From the NCBI GenBank assembly GCA_003833135.1, contig QZLH01000465.1, positions 49,087 to 59,234 on the forward strand: a stretch of DNA of 10,148 bases, read 5' to 3'. The position numbers and the translations under genes were made by a program. Source of the DNA: Oehlia diaphana. Its lineage: Eukaryota; Glomeromycota; Glomeromycetes; Glomerales; Glomeraceae. Shown here piece by piece: positions 1 through 6,737 of the stretch (positions within the stretch are counted from its first letter, which is position 1; each line of letters opens with the position of its first letter). A model generated the notes under the pieces. The model was not told the DNA's origin, searched no databases, and saw only the letters and a list, made by a program, of their open reading frames with translations.

Positions 1-97
1 GAATTTATGTCTCAACTATATTTGGTCTTTTTTTTTTTATTTGTAAACCATTTTTAATAAAAATTAGGTTCCACAAGAGAATTTTTTTTTTTTTTTT
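1..97. repeat. 97-bp dispersed direct repeat, copy A
   Basis: The first 97 bases of the window occur again at 4736-4832 in the same orientation. The only differences are in homopolymer length: 11 versus 12 T in the first run, 16 versus 15 T in the last. Distinctive cores are TCTCAACTATATTTGGTC and TAGGTTCCACAAGAGAA. Copy A starts at the window edge, so the true repeat may extend further left. After the last T run, copy A reads AAATTAT and copy B reads GTAATTAT, then they diverge. I see no coding frame in it. It could be part of a dispersed transposon end, a local duplication or an assembly duplication. Confidence 0.93.
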
Positions 98-101
98 AAA
101 T

Positions 102-103
<2 letters not shown>

Positions 104-166
<63 letters not shown>
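104..166. repeat. T34/A29 homopolymer junction
   Basis: A run of 34 T is followed directly by a run of 29 A with no spacer. This makes a perfect A/T palindrome that could fold into a loop-free hairpin. It lies immediately after copy A of the 97-bp repeat. Such a structure could be real poly-A/poly-T sequence, for example two retroposed tails facing each other. It is also a classic place for an assembly join or misextension. Confidence 0.9.
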
Positions 167-169
<3 letters not shown>

Positions 170-601
170 AAAAAGTTTCAAAAAAAAAATTTTTAATTAT
201 ATATATATATATTATAAATTGATACGTGTTTGATATGATGAAAAAAAAAAAAAAATTTTTAAAAAGAATAGTAAATAATAAACTATAAACTTGATATATA
301 TATATATAAAAAAATTATTTTTTTTTTTTTTATATAAAGTAATATAAAAAAAAAAAAAGGGTACTATATAATTTTGCCAAGTAAAAAAAAAAACTGAAAA
401 AAATGTAGGGTATATTTATTGTTTTTATAATACTTTTTCCGAATAGTTCAAGTTAATCATGTCATATAAAGTAAAAAATTCTATATTATATTTCGAAAAA
501 ACAAAAATAGCATATACTAATATTAATTTAGAATATTAATATTTTTAAAAATAATTATTTATAACTCATTTGACGTAAATAGTACGAAAAAATCTATTAC
601 A
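167..601. other. AT-rich filler with no visible gene
   Basis: This stretch is A/T homopolymers and TA dinucleotide runs (about 199-212 and 294-308). I found no convincing coding frame, tRNA or hairpin of note. The slightly more complex part at about 400-480 contains only a short minus-strand frame with an ATG and no supporting features. Confidence 0.7.
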
Positions 602-664
602 CAAAAAGCGAAGAACGTGTGCTCGGGTAATCGGGTTGGGTGATGCAAGAATCGTATTACCATG
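602..664. repeat. G+C-richer patch, inverted relative of 4876-4996
   Basis: The segment stands out from the AT background. Read on the plus strand, AATCGGGTTGGGTGATGCAA and the following GAATCGTATTACC align by eye with the reverse complement of each unit at 4876-4996 (AATCGTATTGGTTATACAAG and CTCTTACCC for the first unit). Identity is roughly 70 percent with small gaps. It is probably an old, inverted copy of the same repeat family. Whether the pair marks the ends of one element is unknown. Confidence 0.5.
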
Positions 665-878
665 TGTTATATTTTAAGCTATTATGATACTAATCATATT
701 TATACATGAATTATAAAATAAAAATAACGACCAATTAAATTAATGAGAAATTATTAAAGAAAATAAAAAAAAAAGAACTCCCTAAAATAAAGAAACCTTT
801 TTTAAAATAATTTTTTACTATGAGAATATTTGAACCTGTTTTAAAACGTGTAAAAAAAAAAAAAAAAAAAGATTTTTT

Positions 879-1044
879 ATGAAAGATCTTGCATATTCAA
901 TAACATCGGTAGATTATAAAGACAATTTTGGTCATTTGACAGATGCCATTATTAAAAAAATGGGGAAATTATTAGTTAAAATTTAGTAAAAACCTAGTGA
1001 AAAGGGCGTCAAATCAAGCAGCCCAAAAATACTTGTTTAAATAA
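879..1044 (+). pseudogene. Decayed coding fragment, unknown family
   Basis: An ATG at 879 opens a 35-codon frame ending in TAG at 984-986. It has a normal mixed composition (it begins MKDLAYSITSVDYKDN and contains FGHLTDAIIKKMGKLLV), unlike random AT-rich translation. Coding-like sequence continues in the next frame to TAA at 1042-1044 (KRASNQAAQKYLFK), so the two pieces look like one sequence split by a single-base shift near 980-990. The opposite strand is poorer in open codons here. A run of 18 A lies just upstream of the ATG. I do not recognise the protein. It may belong with the fragment at 1175-1318. It is probably a pseudogene; a short real exon cannot be excluded. Confidence 0.55.
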
Positions 1045-1174
1045 TAACTAAAAATAACTCAAAACCCATACAACAATCAGAATACCACAATTTGCCAAGT
1101 TTTTTTTAATAAAAAAAAAAAAAAATTTCTTTTTTTCTCATAGTAACAAAGCTTTTTTTTTTTCAGACAATTGA

Positions 1175-1318
1175 TTTGACAAATTAAAAGGCTTAGTAAA
1201 CTTATCTCTTTTAGATCTGTGCATTCATTCCTTTAAGGGTGACTTTCACAATATTTCCAATCAAAAAGGTCATTTTCCGCAAGAAAAATTGAATGAAGCT
1301 TATTGCTTAGACTTATAA
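1175..1318 (+). pseudogene. Coding-like fragment downstream of 879-1044
   Basis: A 47-codon open frame ends at TAA 1316-1318. It contains GLVNLSLLDLCIHSF, then KGDFHNISNQKGHFPQEK and ends EAYCLDL. A TGA at 1172-1174 precedes it. A pyrimidine tract ending in CAG at 1164-1166 looks like a splice acceptor, but all three frames entered from it hit a stop within a few codons. It could be the last exon of the sequence begun at 879, now broken, or a separate relic. The minus strand also has a fairly open frame here (with one stop), so strand choice is moderate. The family is not recognised. Confidence 0.45.
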
Positions 1319-1882
1319 ATTACAAATAATAAACATTAAATTTTACATGTTTGAATTTTATTGGAAGTTTACACGTTATAAAACTTGATACTTTTTCTTT
1401 TTTTTTTTTTTTTTTACTTTCCGTTAAAAAAAAATGAGGATAATTTTAGTCATTATTTTTATATTTAATGTTTACTATTTATAATTTTAGAGTTGAAAGG
1501 GGAAATTAATTAAATTTTCTCTTTATATTACAGATTACGAATGCTACATTGCAGATTGAAATAATAATTACAATAATACAATGAACAGATAAATATAATA
1601 TATAATAATAATAATAAACATGTATAACGTAAAAATATGTAAAATATGCATGAAACTTTGTCTATATTTTAATTTTAGGTTAGGTTTTCCGTAATTATTA
1701 TAATCGATATAATTAGAGTATAATTAAAGTTTTATATTGATGATTTTTTTATGTATTTTATGTAATTTATAAAATTTATGATTTAAAAATAGTTTTTTTT
1801 TTATAATAATAATAAATAATATAAAAATAATTTATTCTTTGATTAATCATATTCGGAAAACTCCAGTGAATCGGAATAATAA
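1319..1882. other. AT-rich stretch with microsatellites
   Basis: Mostly A/T runs, including a T run at about 1397-1415 and an (ATA)n-like tract near 1590-1618. An acceptor-like TTTATATTACAG ends at 1533 and is followed by a 16-codon open piece, too short to call. I see no other supported feature. Confidence 0.6.
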
Positions 1883-1999
1883 TTAAAAATATTTTTTAAT
1901 TGTCATCAATGCATTATATGTTTCAAAATTTCTTTGATATTCAGAATATATTTCTGGTGGTCGATCTTTCAAATGATAGATAATATTAGTAATTACGTG
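1883..1999 (-). pseudogene. Minus-strand coding fragment, C-terminal piece
   Basis: The minus strand is open for 38 codons, ending at TAA 1883-1885. The central part, HLKDRPPEIYSEYQRNFE followed by TYNALMTIKKYF, has balanced charged and aromatic residues, typical of real protein. It is bounded upstream by TAA at 2000-2002, so it is either a separate exon or part of a broken gene. It lies downstream of the other minus-strand fragments at 2023-2444, 2587-2688 and 3094-3285 in the same direction. I do not recognise the family. It may be the last piece of that gene. Confidence 0.5.
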
Positions 2000-2022
2000 T
2001 TATAATGTGTTATAATGTAATT

Positions 2023-2235
2023 TTACGAAATTATTATTTTGATCTTTTTGGGGTTCTCAAACTTTATTATTCCACAGTCCTTTCGAGTTTTTATTTTTAC
2101 GCCCTATTTTATCTTATCTGATTTTAACCATATAGGATTGACAAGAAATCCTACATTTACTAATTTAGTTCATAATCTTTTATACTTACCTTTTTTAGAA
2201 TTGCGTCACTCTTTTGCACTACCCCAATTTTTCAT
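2023..2235 (-). pseudogene. Minus-strand coding relic with three in-frame stops
   Basis: One minus-strand frame ends at TAA 2023-2025 and carries protein-like blocks (GFLVNPIWLKSDKIK, GVKIKTRKDCGIIKFENPKK, MKNWGSAKE) separated by TGA at 2206-2208, TGA at 2170-2172 and TAG at 2104-2106. A consensus donor, GTAAGTAT, and an acceptor-like ATGTAG enclose about 39 bases between the first two blocks, so one stop could sit in a short intron. The plus strand here is open for 89 codons, but that translation is dominated by Phe, Leu and Ile, as expected for the antisense of Lys/Glu-rich coding. I treat the minus strand as the original sense. Function unknown. Confidence 0.42.
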
Positions 2236-2237
2236 GA

Positions 2238-2444
2238 TCAAAAAAAAAATACCGAAAAATTTTTCTTCAAATCAAGAGAAGAAGGGAAATAAATTACTTG
2301 GTATTTGATCTCTCTCGCATAATTATTTTTAATAGCGTGTTTTAAATATAATGTATTTTTTTTTTTTGTTACTATTTGAGGAAATGATTTTTTCTTTTTT
2401 TCTTCAAAAATAGATAAAACAAATTCTGGGAATGCATTAAACAT
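2238..2444 (-). pseudogene. Minus-strand 68-codon ORF, probably the upstream part of the same relic
   Basis: The frame starts at ATG 2442-2444 (FNAFPEFVLSIFEEKKKK) and ends in a TGA created just after a run of ten T on the minus strand (A run 2240-2249). A one-base change in that run would join it to the frame read at 2023-2235, so the two are likely one sequence broken at a homopolymer, either biologically or by base calling. The middle (NTLYLKHAIKNNYAREIKYQ) is protein-like and the end is Phe-rich low complexity. There are no recognisable motifs and no signal peptide. It is a hypothetical fragment. Confidence 0.42.
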
Positions 2445-2586
2445 ATAACAAACATGTAGTTTTAATTTTTTTTTTTTTTGTTCCCTTTTTTTTTCCGAAA
2501 ATAGTAGAAAATTTCTATAAATCGAAATTTCTAATTTTTATGGATATTTATTTTTTGATAATCTTTATCTTTTTTAACAAAAAATG

Positions 2587-2688
2587 CTAACGATCGGACA
2601 TCGGGGTAAATAAAAATGTTTCAATATTATTATATTTTTTGAATTTTTCCTTTCTTGTTTGAGAAGGACTACAAAAATTTTGAAACAT
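2587..2688 (-). pseudogene. Short minus-strand coding-like ORF (33 codons)
   Basis: ATG at 2686-2688 opens a frame to TAG at 2587-2589. The product begins MFQNFCSPSQTRKEK and includes YNNIETFLFTPMSDR. Its composition is far from what random AT-rich sequence gives, and it lies in the same direction as the fragments below and above it. It could be an exon or a fragment of the decayed gene spanning 1883-3285. Its start overlaps the left arm of the inverted repeat 2685-2746. No family is recognised. Confidence 0.4.
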
Positions 2689-2746
2689 TGTCACATTGAT
2701 ATACTATTGATACCGAGTTATTTCTCTGATAATAATGTGACAATGT
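2685..2746. repeat. Perfect 13-bp inverted repeat
   Basis: ACATTGTCACATT at 2685-2697 is matched exactly by its reverse complement AATGTGACAATGT at 2734-2746, with a 36-base loop. There is no T run after it to suggest a terminator, and the strand is unclear. It may be the ends of a very small degraded MITE or a hairpin. Confidence 0.85.
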
Positions 2747-2817
2747 GTATTTTTTTGTGTTATAGTTTGTGGTGTGTGTGTTATATAGTCTGTGTGTAAT
2801 GTATGTGTAATGTATGA
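2735..2817. repeat. GT-rich tract
   Basis: An imperfect (TG)n/(GTGT)n region with T runs. It includes TGTGTAATGTA twice in tandem near 2791-2813. It is low-complexity sequence that slightly overlaps the right arm of the inverted repeat. Confidence 0.75.
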
Positions 2818-3010
2818 AAACATTGTGAATTATTTTGTATAAAATTTTTGTATATACATTTTATATATGACGAAATGAGGCTAAATTCGATATTTTCGCC
2901 AAATTTTAAAATTTTTTTGATGATATGATAATGATTAAAATTTTTGATAATATATTTTTTTTTTTAAATTGATGATATATAATAATGATATATAATAAAT
3001 TATTTTCGAC

Positions 3011-3026
3011 ATACTATATATAGTAT
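3011..3026. repeat. 16-bp perfect palindrome
   Basis: ATACTATATATAGTAT is its own reverse complement. A further TACTATAT follows directly. In sequence this AT-rich a palindrome of this size can arise by chance, so no function is assigned. Confidence 0.8.
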
Positions 3027-3093
3027 CTACTATATCCTCCTAATTGTTTCAATTATTTAATGATGATCGATTTTCATCATAATTTTTTTAAAT

Positions 3094-3285
3094 TTATCTT
3101 CTTTCGATGAATATTTTCATATGCAAAAAATTTAAACTAAAATATCTTTCTTTTCTTTTTAAATAATAAGGTTGATCATTATATGTTTTTTCTTTCCCGT
3201 GTTTATCATTTAATTGAACAAGACATGAGAATTTTTGAATTTTATTTCCTTTTAAATGTTTCCTAATAAAATTATATTCCCACAT
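3094..3285 (-). CDS. Hypothetical 63-aa ORF or exon, minus strand
   Basis: ATG at 3283-3285 opens a frame to TAA at 3094-3096. The product is basic, starts MWEYNFIRKHLKGNK, contains KFSCLVQLNDKHGKEKTY, and ends in LHMKIFIERR. It has balanced composition with Cys, Trp and Gly rather than only Lys, Asn, Ile and Phe, which argues for a coding past. It has no transmembrane segment or recognisable domain. It is the most upstream of the minus-strand coding-like pieces that run down to 1883, with no clear splice pairs joining them. It could be an intact small gene, a first exon or a gene relic. I do not recognise it. Confidence 0.4.
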   Translation of the reverse strand: MWEYNFIRKHLKGNKIQKFSCLVQLNDKHGKEKTYNDQPYYLKRKERYFSLNFLHMKIFIERR

Positions 3286-3370
3286 ATTTTATTATTATTA
3301 CATTGTTCATGATTAAGAATGTAACTTTTGAAATGATCATCTTTACTTTAATAACGCTACATTTTGAATA

Positions 3371-3402
3371 GGGGTATCGGGTCATTACCCCGGTATTAAC
3401 CG
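3371..3402. repeat. Two adjoining G+C-containing hairpins
   Basis: GGGGTA (3371-3376) pairs with TACCCC (3386-3391) over a 9-base loop. CGGT (3391-3394) then pairs with ACCG (3399-3402) over a 4-base loop, sharing one base. These are rare G+C-rich stems in this window, and they sit just left of the candidate element at 3413-3732. Confidence 0.7.
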
Positions 3403-3412
3403 TAAACTATTA

Positions 3413-3732
3413 CAGTGAATAAAAATTTTGACTCTGAGTATTTTCCTACTTTTAGGGTTAACTTATGTTGGGGAGTTTATAACTTGTTGGGAAGTTTATT
3501 GAGTTTATCAACTTTTTGACCTTTTTGAACTTTTAACTCATCATAATACACCGGAAGTCTATAACTGAACCTTTGATTTATCAGACTTAAGTCTTGAACG
3601 TTTATTATAATATTAATCGATTTATAAACAATTCCGTTTTATGTTATATCGAGGATAGATTATGATAATCTGTTCCACCGATATATCAAGACTTTACTTA
3701 TTGTTCCGTTATATCAAGGTTCAATTTCACTG
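3413..3732. mobile_element. Possible degraded pogo/Tigger-like short element
   Basis: The segment starts CAGTGAA after a TA (3411-3412) and ends TTCACTG at 3726-3732. Read inward from the right end on the minus strand, it gives CAGTGAAATTGAACCTTGAT followed by ATAACGG, close to the CAGTG...AACCTCGATATAACG type of end that I associate with pogo/Tigger-like transposons. Related TATATC(A/G)AGG motifs recur near 3632-3655, 3672-3690 and 3703-3720. The left end matches the right for only about 7 bases, and a TA on the right is not directly adjacent (TG follows, then TA). A diverged MITE is plausible but not proven. It has no coding capacity. Confidence 0.35.
3583..3594. repeat. 12-bp palindrome
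   Basis: AGACTTAAGTCT is its own reverse complement. It lies inside the candidate short element and has no assigned role. Confidence 0.8.
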
Positions 3733-3841
3733 TGTATATTGATATTTTGACTACGTAAATATCAATAAATTTACTGCGACTACTGCACAAATTTTCAAAT
3801 TTACAATTATGGACATTGCGTTATAGACTATTTTTGCAGAT

Positions 3842-3975
3842 TGAGGTGTTAAAAATATAATTAAGATATACATAATAAAATATAATTAAAATATATACAA
3901 TTATATATATAATTAAAAATATACACAATTATACATAATTAAATATACATAATTGTTAAATCTAATAATATACAT
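3842..3975. repeat. Degenerate AT tandem repeat
   Basis: Variants of ATACATAATTAAA and ATATAATTAAAATATA follow one another across the segment. Spacing is irregular and no unit is exact. It is low-complexity sequence with no gene. Confidence 0.65.
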
Positions 3976-3980
3976 ATTGA

Positions 3981-4008
3981 ACAAGGTATTTCGTACAAGG
4001 AATTTCGT
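3981..4008. repeat. 14-bp tandem duplication
   Basis: ACAAGGTATTTCGT is followed directly by ACAAGGAATTTCGT, with 13 of 14 bases identical. It is a simple short duplication at the right edge of the AT tandem repeat. Confidence 0.85.
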
Positions 4009-4038
4009 ATTATAAGTGTCCATAGTTGACATTAAAGG

Positions 4039-4194
4039 TACTGGTGTTTCATCTCGGAGACCGGAGTATATTTAGTATCGTGAGATCAGCACCCCAACAT
4101 TATAACATTGTTTCATTATACTAAAGGAGATTTTTTAGGTTTCAAAGATGATACCATCAATGTTCCTTAGTCGTTCCTGAGTGAACTTGTCTAA
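4039..4194 (+). pseudogene. Plus-strand coding relic with internal stops
   Basis: One plus-strand frame gives 52 codons of protein-like sequence interrupted by TGA at 4081-4083 and TAG at 4168-4170, ending at TAA 4192-4194. Blocks are YWCFISETGVYLVS, then DQHPNIITLFHYTKGDFLGF with KDDTINVP, then SFLSELV. The G+C is higher than in the flanks. Both internal stops could come from C-to-T changes (CGA to TGA, CAG to TAG), as expected for drift toward AT, though this is inference. No start codon and no recognised family. It could instead be non-coding transposon sequence that happens to read well. Confidence 0.4.
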
Positions 4195-4735
4195 TTAATC
4201 AATTGAGTACCTTATAAAGTGAAACAAAGTATAATATATATTGTTGAATTTAAAAAAAGAAATTGTTATTACAAAAAAAAATTGCTTGTTATGTTCATCG
4301 GTTTTATAAAATAAATCTCCTGTTTCCAATTTTTTTATTATAATATAATCAACAAGTTTTGAAATACAAAATAAAAAAAAGTTTTAATTATTAAAATTAT
4401 CAAAATTTAGAAATCAATTATCAAAATTATAAATAAAGTTCAATCCCTTTTTTTTTAAATTATTGATAATTAATTAGGATATATATATAACCCCATTTAT
4501 TTATATACTGTAATTAAATAATAATAAAATTATAAATAATCCATAATACCCATAATAATAGGGAAATAATAGAATTAATTCTTATTATTATCCCCTTTAA
4601 ACTTTTTTAACGAAATCAATAATAATACTTATTTATAACCTGAAAGATTTCTTTTAACGATCTGAGTCATGTGAATTTTTTTTTTTTTTTGGTATGAAAA
4701 CGTTTAATACGATTATGCCCAGAAAAAGATTTTAT
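4195..4735. other. AT-rich stretch with no visible gene
   Basis: A/T runs and ATTAT-type low complexity. I find no open frame of protein-like composition, no structured RNA and no strong repeat apart from scattered TTATCAAAATTA-like words near 4386-4430. Confidence 0.6.
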
Positions 4736-4832
4736 GAATTTATGTCTCAACTATATTTGGTCTTTTTTTTTTTTATTTGTAAACCATTTTTAATAAAAAT
4801 TAGGTTCCACAAGAGAATTTTTTTTTTTTTTT
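4736..4832. repeat. 97-bp dispersed direct repeat, copy B
   Basis: Same orientation as copy A at 1-97, identical except for one-base differences in two T runs. On its right it continues into GTAATTATGAATCCCATAG and then the direct repeats at 4876-4996. Copy A instead runs into the T34/A29 junction. Copy B therefore probably shows the natural right-hand context of this repeat. Confidence 0.93.
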
Positions 4833-4875
4833 GTAATTATGAATCCCATAGAAAATAATTCCGAGGTCCCACTCC

Positions 4876-4996
4876 GCTCACAATTTAAGAAATTCGTTGC
4901 TTAATGCGGGTAAGAGATCTTGTATAACCAATACGATTTAGCTCACAATTCGTTGCTTAATGCGGGTAAAACATCTTGTATCACCAGCACGATTTT
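4876..4996. repeat. Tandem direct repeat, two units of about 65 and 56 bp
   Basis: Unit 1 starts at 4876 and unit 2 at 4941, both with GCTCACAATT. They share TTCGTTGCTTAATGCGGGTA, then ATCTTGTAT, then CACGATT or TACGATT. Unit 2 lacks about eight bases near its start. The stretch to about 5032 (CGTGTGCTGCCAACACG) stays G+C-richer and may be a third, degraded part. It is likely a fragment of a transposon end or LTR-like sequence. A diverged inverted relative lies at 602-664. No coding frame is convincing. Confidence 0.85.
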
Positions 4997-5032
4997 TTTG
5001 CGCCAAAACTTCGTGTGCTGCCAACACGTCTA

Positions 5033-5639
5033 ATAGATTTATTCTTTGTTTGGATCGATAATAAGTACTTGTATTATCACTAGATGATAAATTGTATTAA
5101 TTTTGATAAAACCAATTATAAATTCTATGTATTAATATTTAGAATTCTATAAATAATTAAATAATTAAATATACAAAATTAAACTCGTATTCCAAAAAAA
5201 AATAAATGCCAAAAATATACAAATTGATATCTTAAATTGTTGAACATTATAAATTAATATATATATATCGTTTTTATATTGACTAATAAGCATTATATAC
5301 TATATAAAAAATTTTTCAGGGTCAATATTTATATTTATATCTTTTAAAAAAGAGAAAAATCAAATTTGAAAATTGATATCTTGAAAAAATCGTTCAAATA
5401 ATCAATCATTATAAGGAATTCTTTAAAATAATTATAAATTATAAGGAATTGTTTATTTATTTATTGATTAATAATGGAAGTAAAATGTAAAAGTTTTTTT
5501 TTATTCTAATAATTATAATTTTTATTTTTTCTTTTTTTCTTTAATCAATTCAAATAATTATAATTATAATTTTTTTTTAAAAAAAATTAATTATTTTATT
5601 ATGAATTCACTGTTTTCACATGTAGATAAAAAATACTAC
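5033..5639. other. AT-rich stretch with no visible gene
   Basis: It contains short repeated words (AATTGATATCTT near 5222 and 5371; TATAAGGAATT near 5410 and 5440) and A/T runs. I see no coding frame, RNA gene or clear inverted repeat. Confidence 0.6.
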
Positions 5640-5825
5640 TCTTTTTTCTTTTTTTTTTTAAGCACTTTTAACAATTACAACAACTCTATACAACTATTTT
5701 TATGACCTTAATTTTTTCCCCCTAATCAATCTTATACATTTATTTTTTTCTTTAACCCGACTTTGTTCTTTTTTTCCTTTCTTTTTAATCTTCACAACCA
5801 CAATTTTCTCTTCTTCTTTAAAACA
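5640..5825 (+). promoter_or_regulatory. Pyrimidine-rich leader upstream of an ATG
   Basis: The plus strand is C/T-rich over most of the 180 bases before the ATG at 5826, with CCCCC, CTTTCTTTT and TCTCTTCTTCTTT blocks. Fungal promoters and 5' leaders often carry such CT tracts. The start context ACAATGG fits a eukaryotic initiation site. This is the only place in the window where a leader-like tract and a good start context meet. The minus-strand 80-codon ORF over the same bases is best explained as the antisense of this tract. Confidence 0.3.
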
Positions 5826-5937
5826 ATGGCAACATTTTACAAAAAAAAAATGGTAAATGTATTGAGAGAAAAAAATAACGGTTTCCAATGATACTATTAC
5901 ATGGATTCCTTTTAAGGATAATGGCTCAAAGAAATGA
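5826..5937 (+). pseudogene. Possible 5' end of a broken plus-strand gene
   Basis: ATG at 5826 gives MATFYKKKMVNVLREKNN and stops at TGA 5889-5891. In the +1 frame, beginning at the A7 run 5869-5875, the sequence reads ITVSNDTITWIPFKDNGSKK up to TGA 5935-5937. A one-base change in the A run would join the two. The TITWIPFK block faintly recalls the stretch preceding many Rhizophagus protein kinase domains, but no glycine loop follows, so I do not assign a kinase. It lies directly below the pyrimidine-rich leader and about 75 bases before the fragment at 6013. It is probably a relic. Confidence 0.33.
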
Positions 5938-6012
5938 TCCAATATCTAATGAAAAGTGGTGATATCTTGATCTAATACAGATACTTAACATAATAAACTT
6001 AATTATTTCTAG

Positions 6013-6189
6013 AATTACGGCTCAGAAGAAAAGGATGAAAACAAAACATGATATTTGCCATGTCATTGGCATACTTTATTATATAACTATAATACCAATA
6101 CCAGTTTACTATATCAAAAAAGATGTAAAAATTTTGGAGAATTATACCAATGGATAAATCAAATCAAACCTGAGCTGCTTCTATTTTAA
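6013..6189 (+). pseudogene. Exon-like plus-strand relic with one TGA
   Basis: TTATTTCTAG at 6003-6012 resembles a splice acceptor, with TACTTAAC-like sequence about 20 bases upstream. The frame after it reads NYGSEEKDENKT, then TGA at 6049-6051, then 45 open codons to TAA 6187-6189, including HTLLYNYNTNTSLLYQK and NFGELYQWINQIKPELL. A second plus frame and one minus frame are also fairly open, so the assignment is uncertain. I favour this frame for its Gly/Glu/Trp content. Family not recognised. Confidence 0.33.
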
Positions 6190-6271
6190 ATTATTATAGG
6201 ATAACATTAAATCACTTAAATATGTAATTTACTTAAATATCATTTCAAAATAAAAAAGTTCACAAAAATAA

Positions 6272-6412
6272 CTTGAACAGAAACTGATAAGAGTTGGCAC
6301 CATAACTTTTGTAACAAGAGTTAGGGGTTTTCAAAAGCATTTGATTCTTGTGTTCATTGGGTATATAAAATGGATATATAGAAGTAATTATTTATTTAAT
6401 GTTTTTTATTAA
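6272..6412 (+). pseudogene. Ambiguous coding-like stretch
   Basis: The plus strand is open for 46 codons (contains RVGTITFVTRVRGFQ and LILVFIGYIKWIYRS) to TAA at 6410-6412. A second plus frame (SWHHNFCNKS, stop, GFSKAFDSCVHWVYK) and a minus frame (LLKTPNSCYKSYGANSYQF) read almost as well. The G+C is above the local background. It looks like an old coding or transposon relic whose strand I cannot settle. Confidence 0.25.
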
Positions 6413-6428
6413 AAATGTATAACGGACA

Positions 6429-6557
6429 ATGCTTCTAACAATGATAACTTTACATGATTATCACTATGCAACCAAATCTTTCATTAAGGACACAAATCCA
6501 AGAATGTACAGTTCTTATTTAGCATGTAACAAAAAAAAGTTGCCATTTTGTAAATAA
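6429..6557 (+). CDS. Hypothetical 42-aa ORF or relic
   Basis: ATG at 6429 opens a frame to TAA 6555-6557. The product contains LHDYHYATKSFIKDTNPR and MYSSYLACNKKKLPFCK, with two Cys, Pro and several Tyr, so it is more protein-like than its AT-rich flanks. There is no recognisable domain and no clear promoter. It is the last of a series of plus-strand coding-like pieces beginning at 5826. It may be a small gene, an exon or a chance frame within a relic. Confidence 0.3.
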   Translation: MLLTMITLHDYHYATKSFIKDTNPRMYSSYLACNKKKLPFCK

Positions 6558-6737
6558 TAATTTTTATATAATTAAACATTAAAATACTTTCTATATATTT
6601 TTATTGATTTATTACTAATCAAGATTTTTGCAAAAAAAAAAATTGTCTATTTGCTACAATACTTATAAATATATATTATACAAAATTTAATATCTGAATT
6701 CAAAGCTCAAGCAATTTTGACTTGGTAAGTTTAGGAT

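Noticed and set aside
2039..2308. 89-codon plus-strand ORF
   Set aside because: Its product is dominated by Phe, Leu, Ile and Pro, as expected from reading opposite a Lys/Glu-rich minus-strand sequence. The minus frames give more protein-like blocks.
2735..2817. Telomeric repeat
   Set aside because: It is GT-rich but irregular and internal, with no TTAGGG-type unit.
1..4832. LTR retrotransposon with the 97-bp repeats as LTRs
   Set aside because: There is no reverse transcriptase, integrase, gag, primer-binding site or polypurine tract between them, and 97 bp is very short for an LTR. The left copy is cut by the window edge, so it cannot be fully excluded.
5890..5937. Protein kinase gene start (WIPFK motif)
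   Set aside because: Only a short resemblance to the linker before kinase domains in this group. No glycine loop, VAIK lysine or HRD motif follows.
5700..5942. 80-codon minus-strand ORF
   Set aside because: Its Lys/Glu-rich half is the reverse of the pyrimidine tract upstream of the ATG at 5826. It has no domain or start context worth calling.
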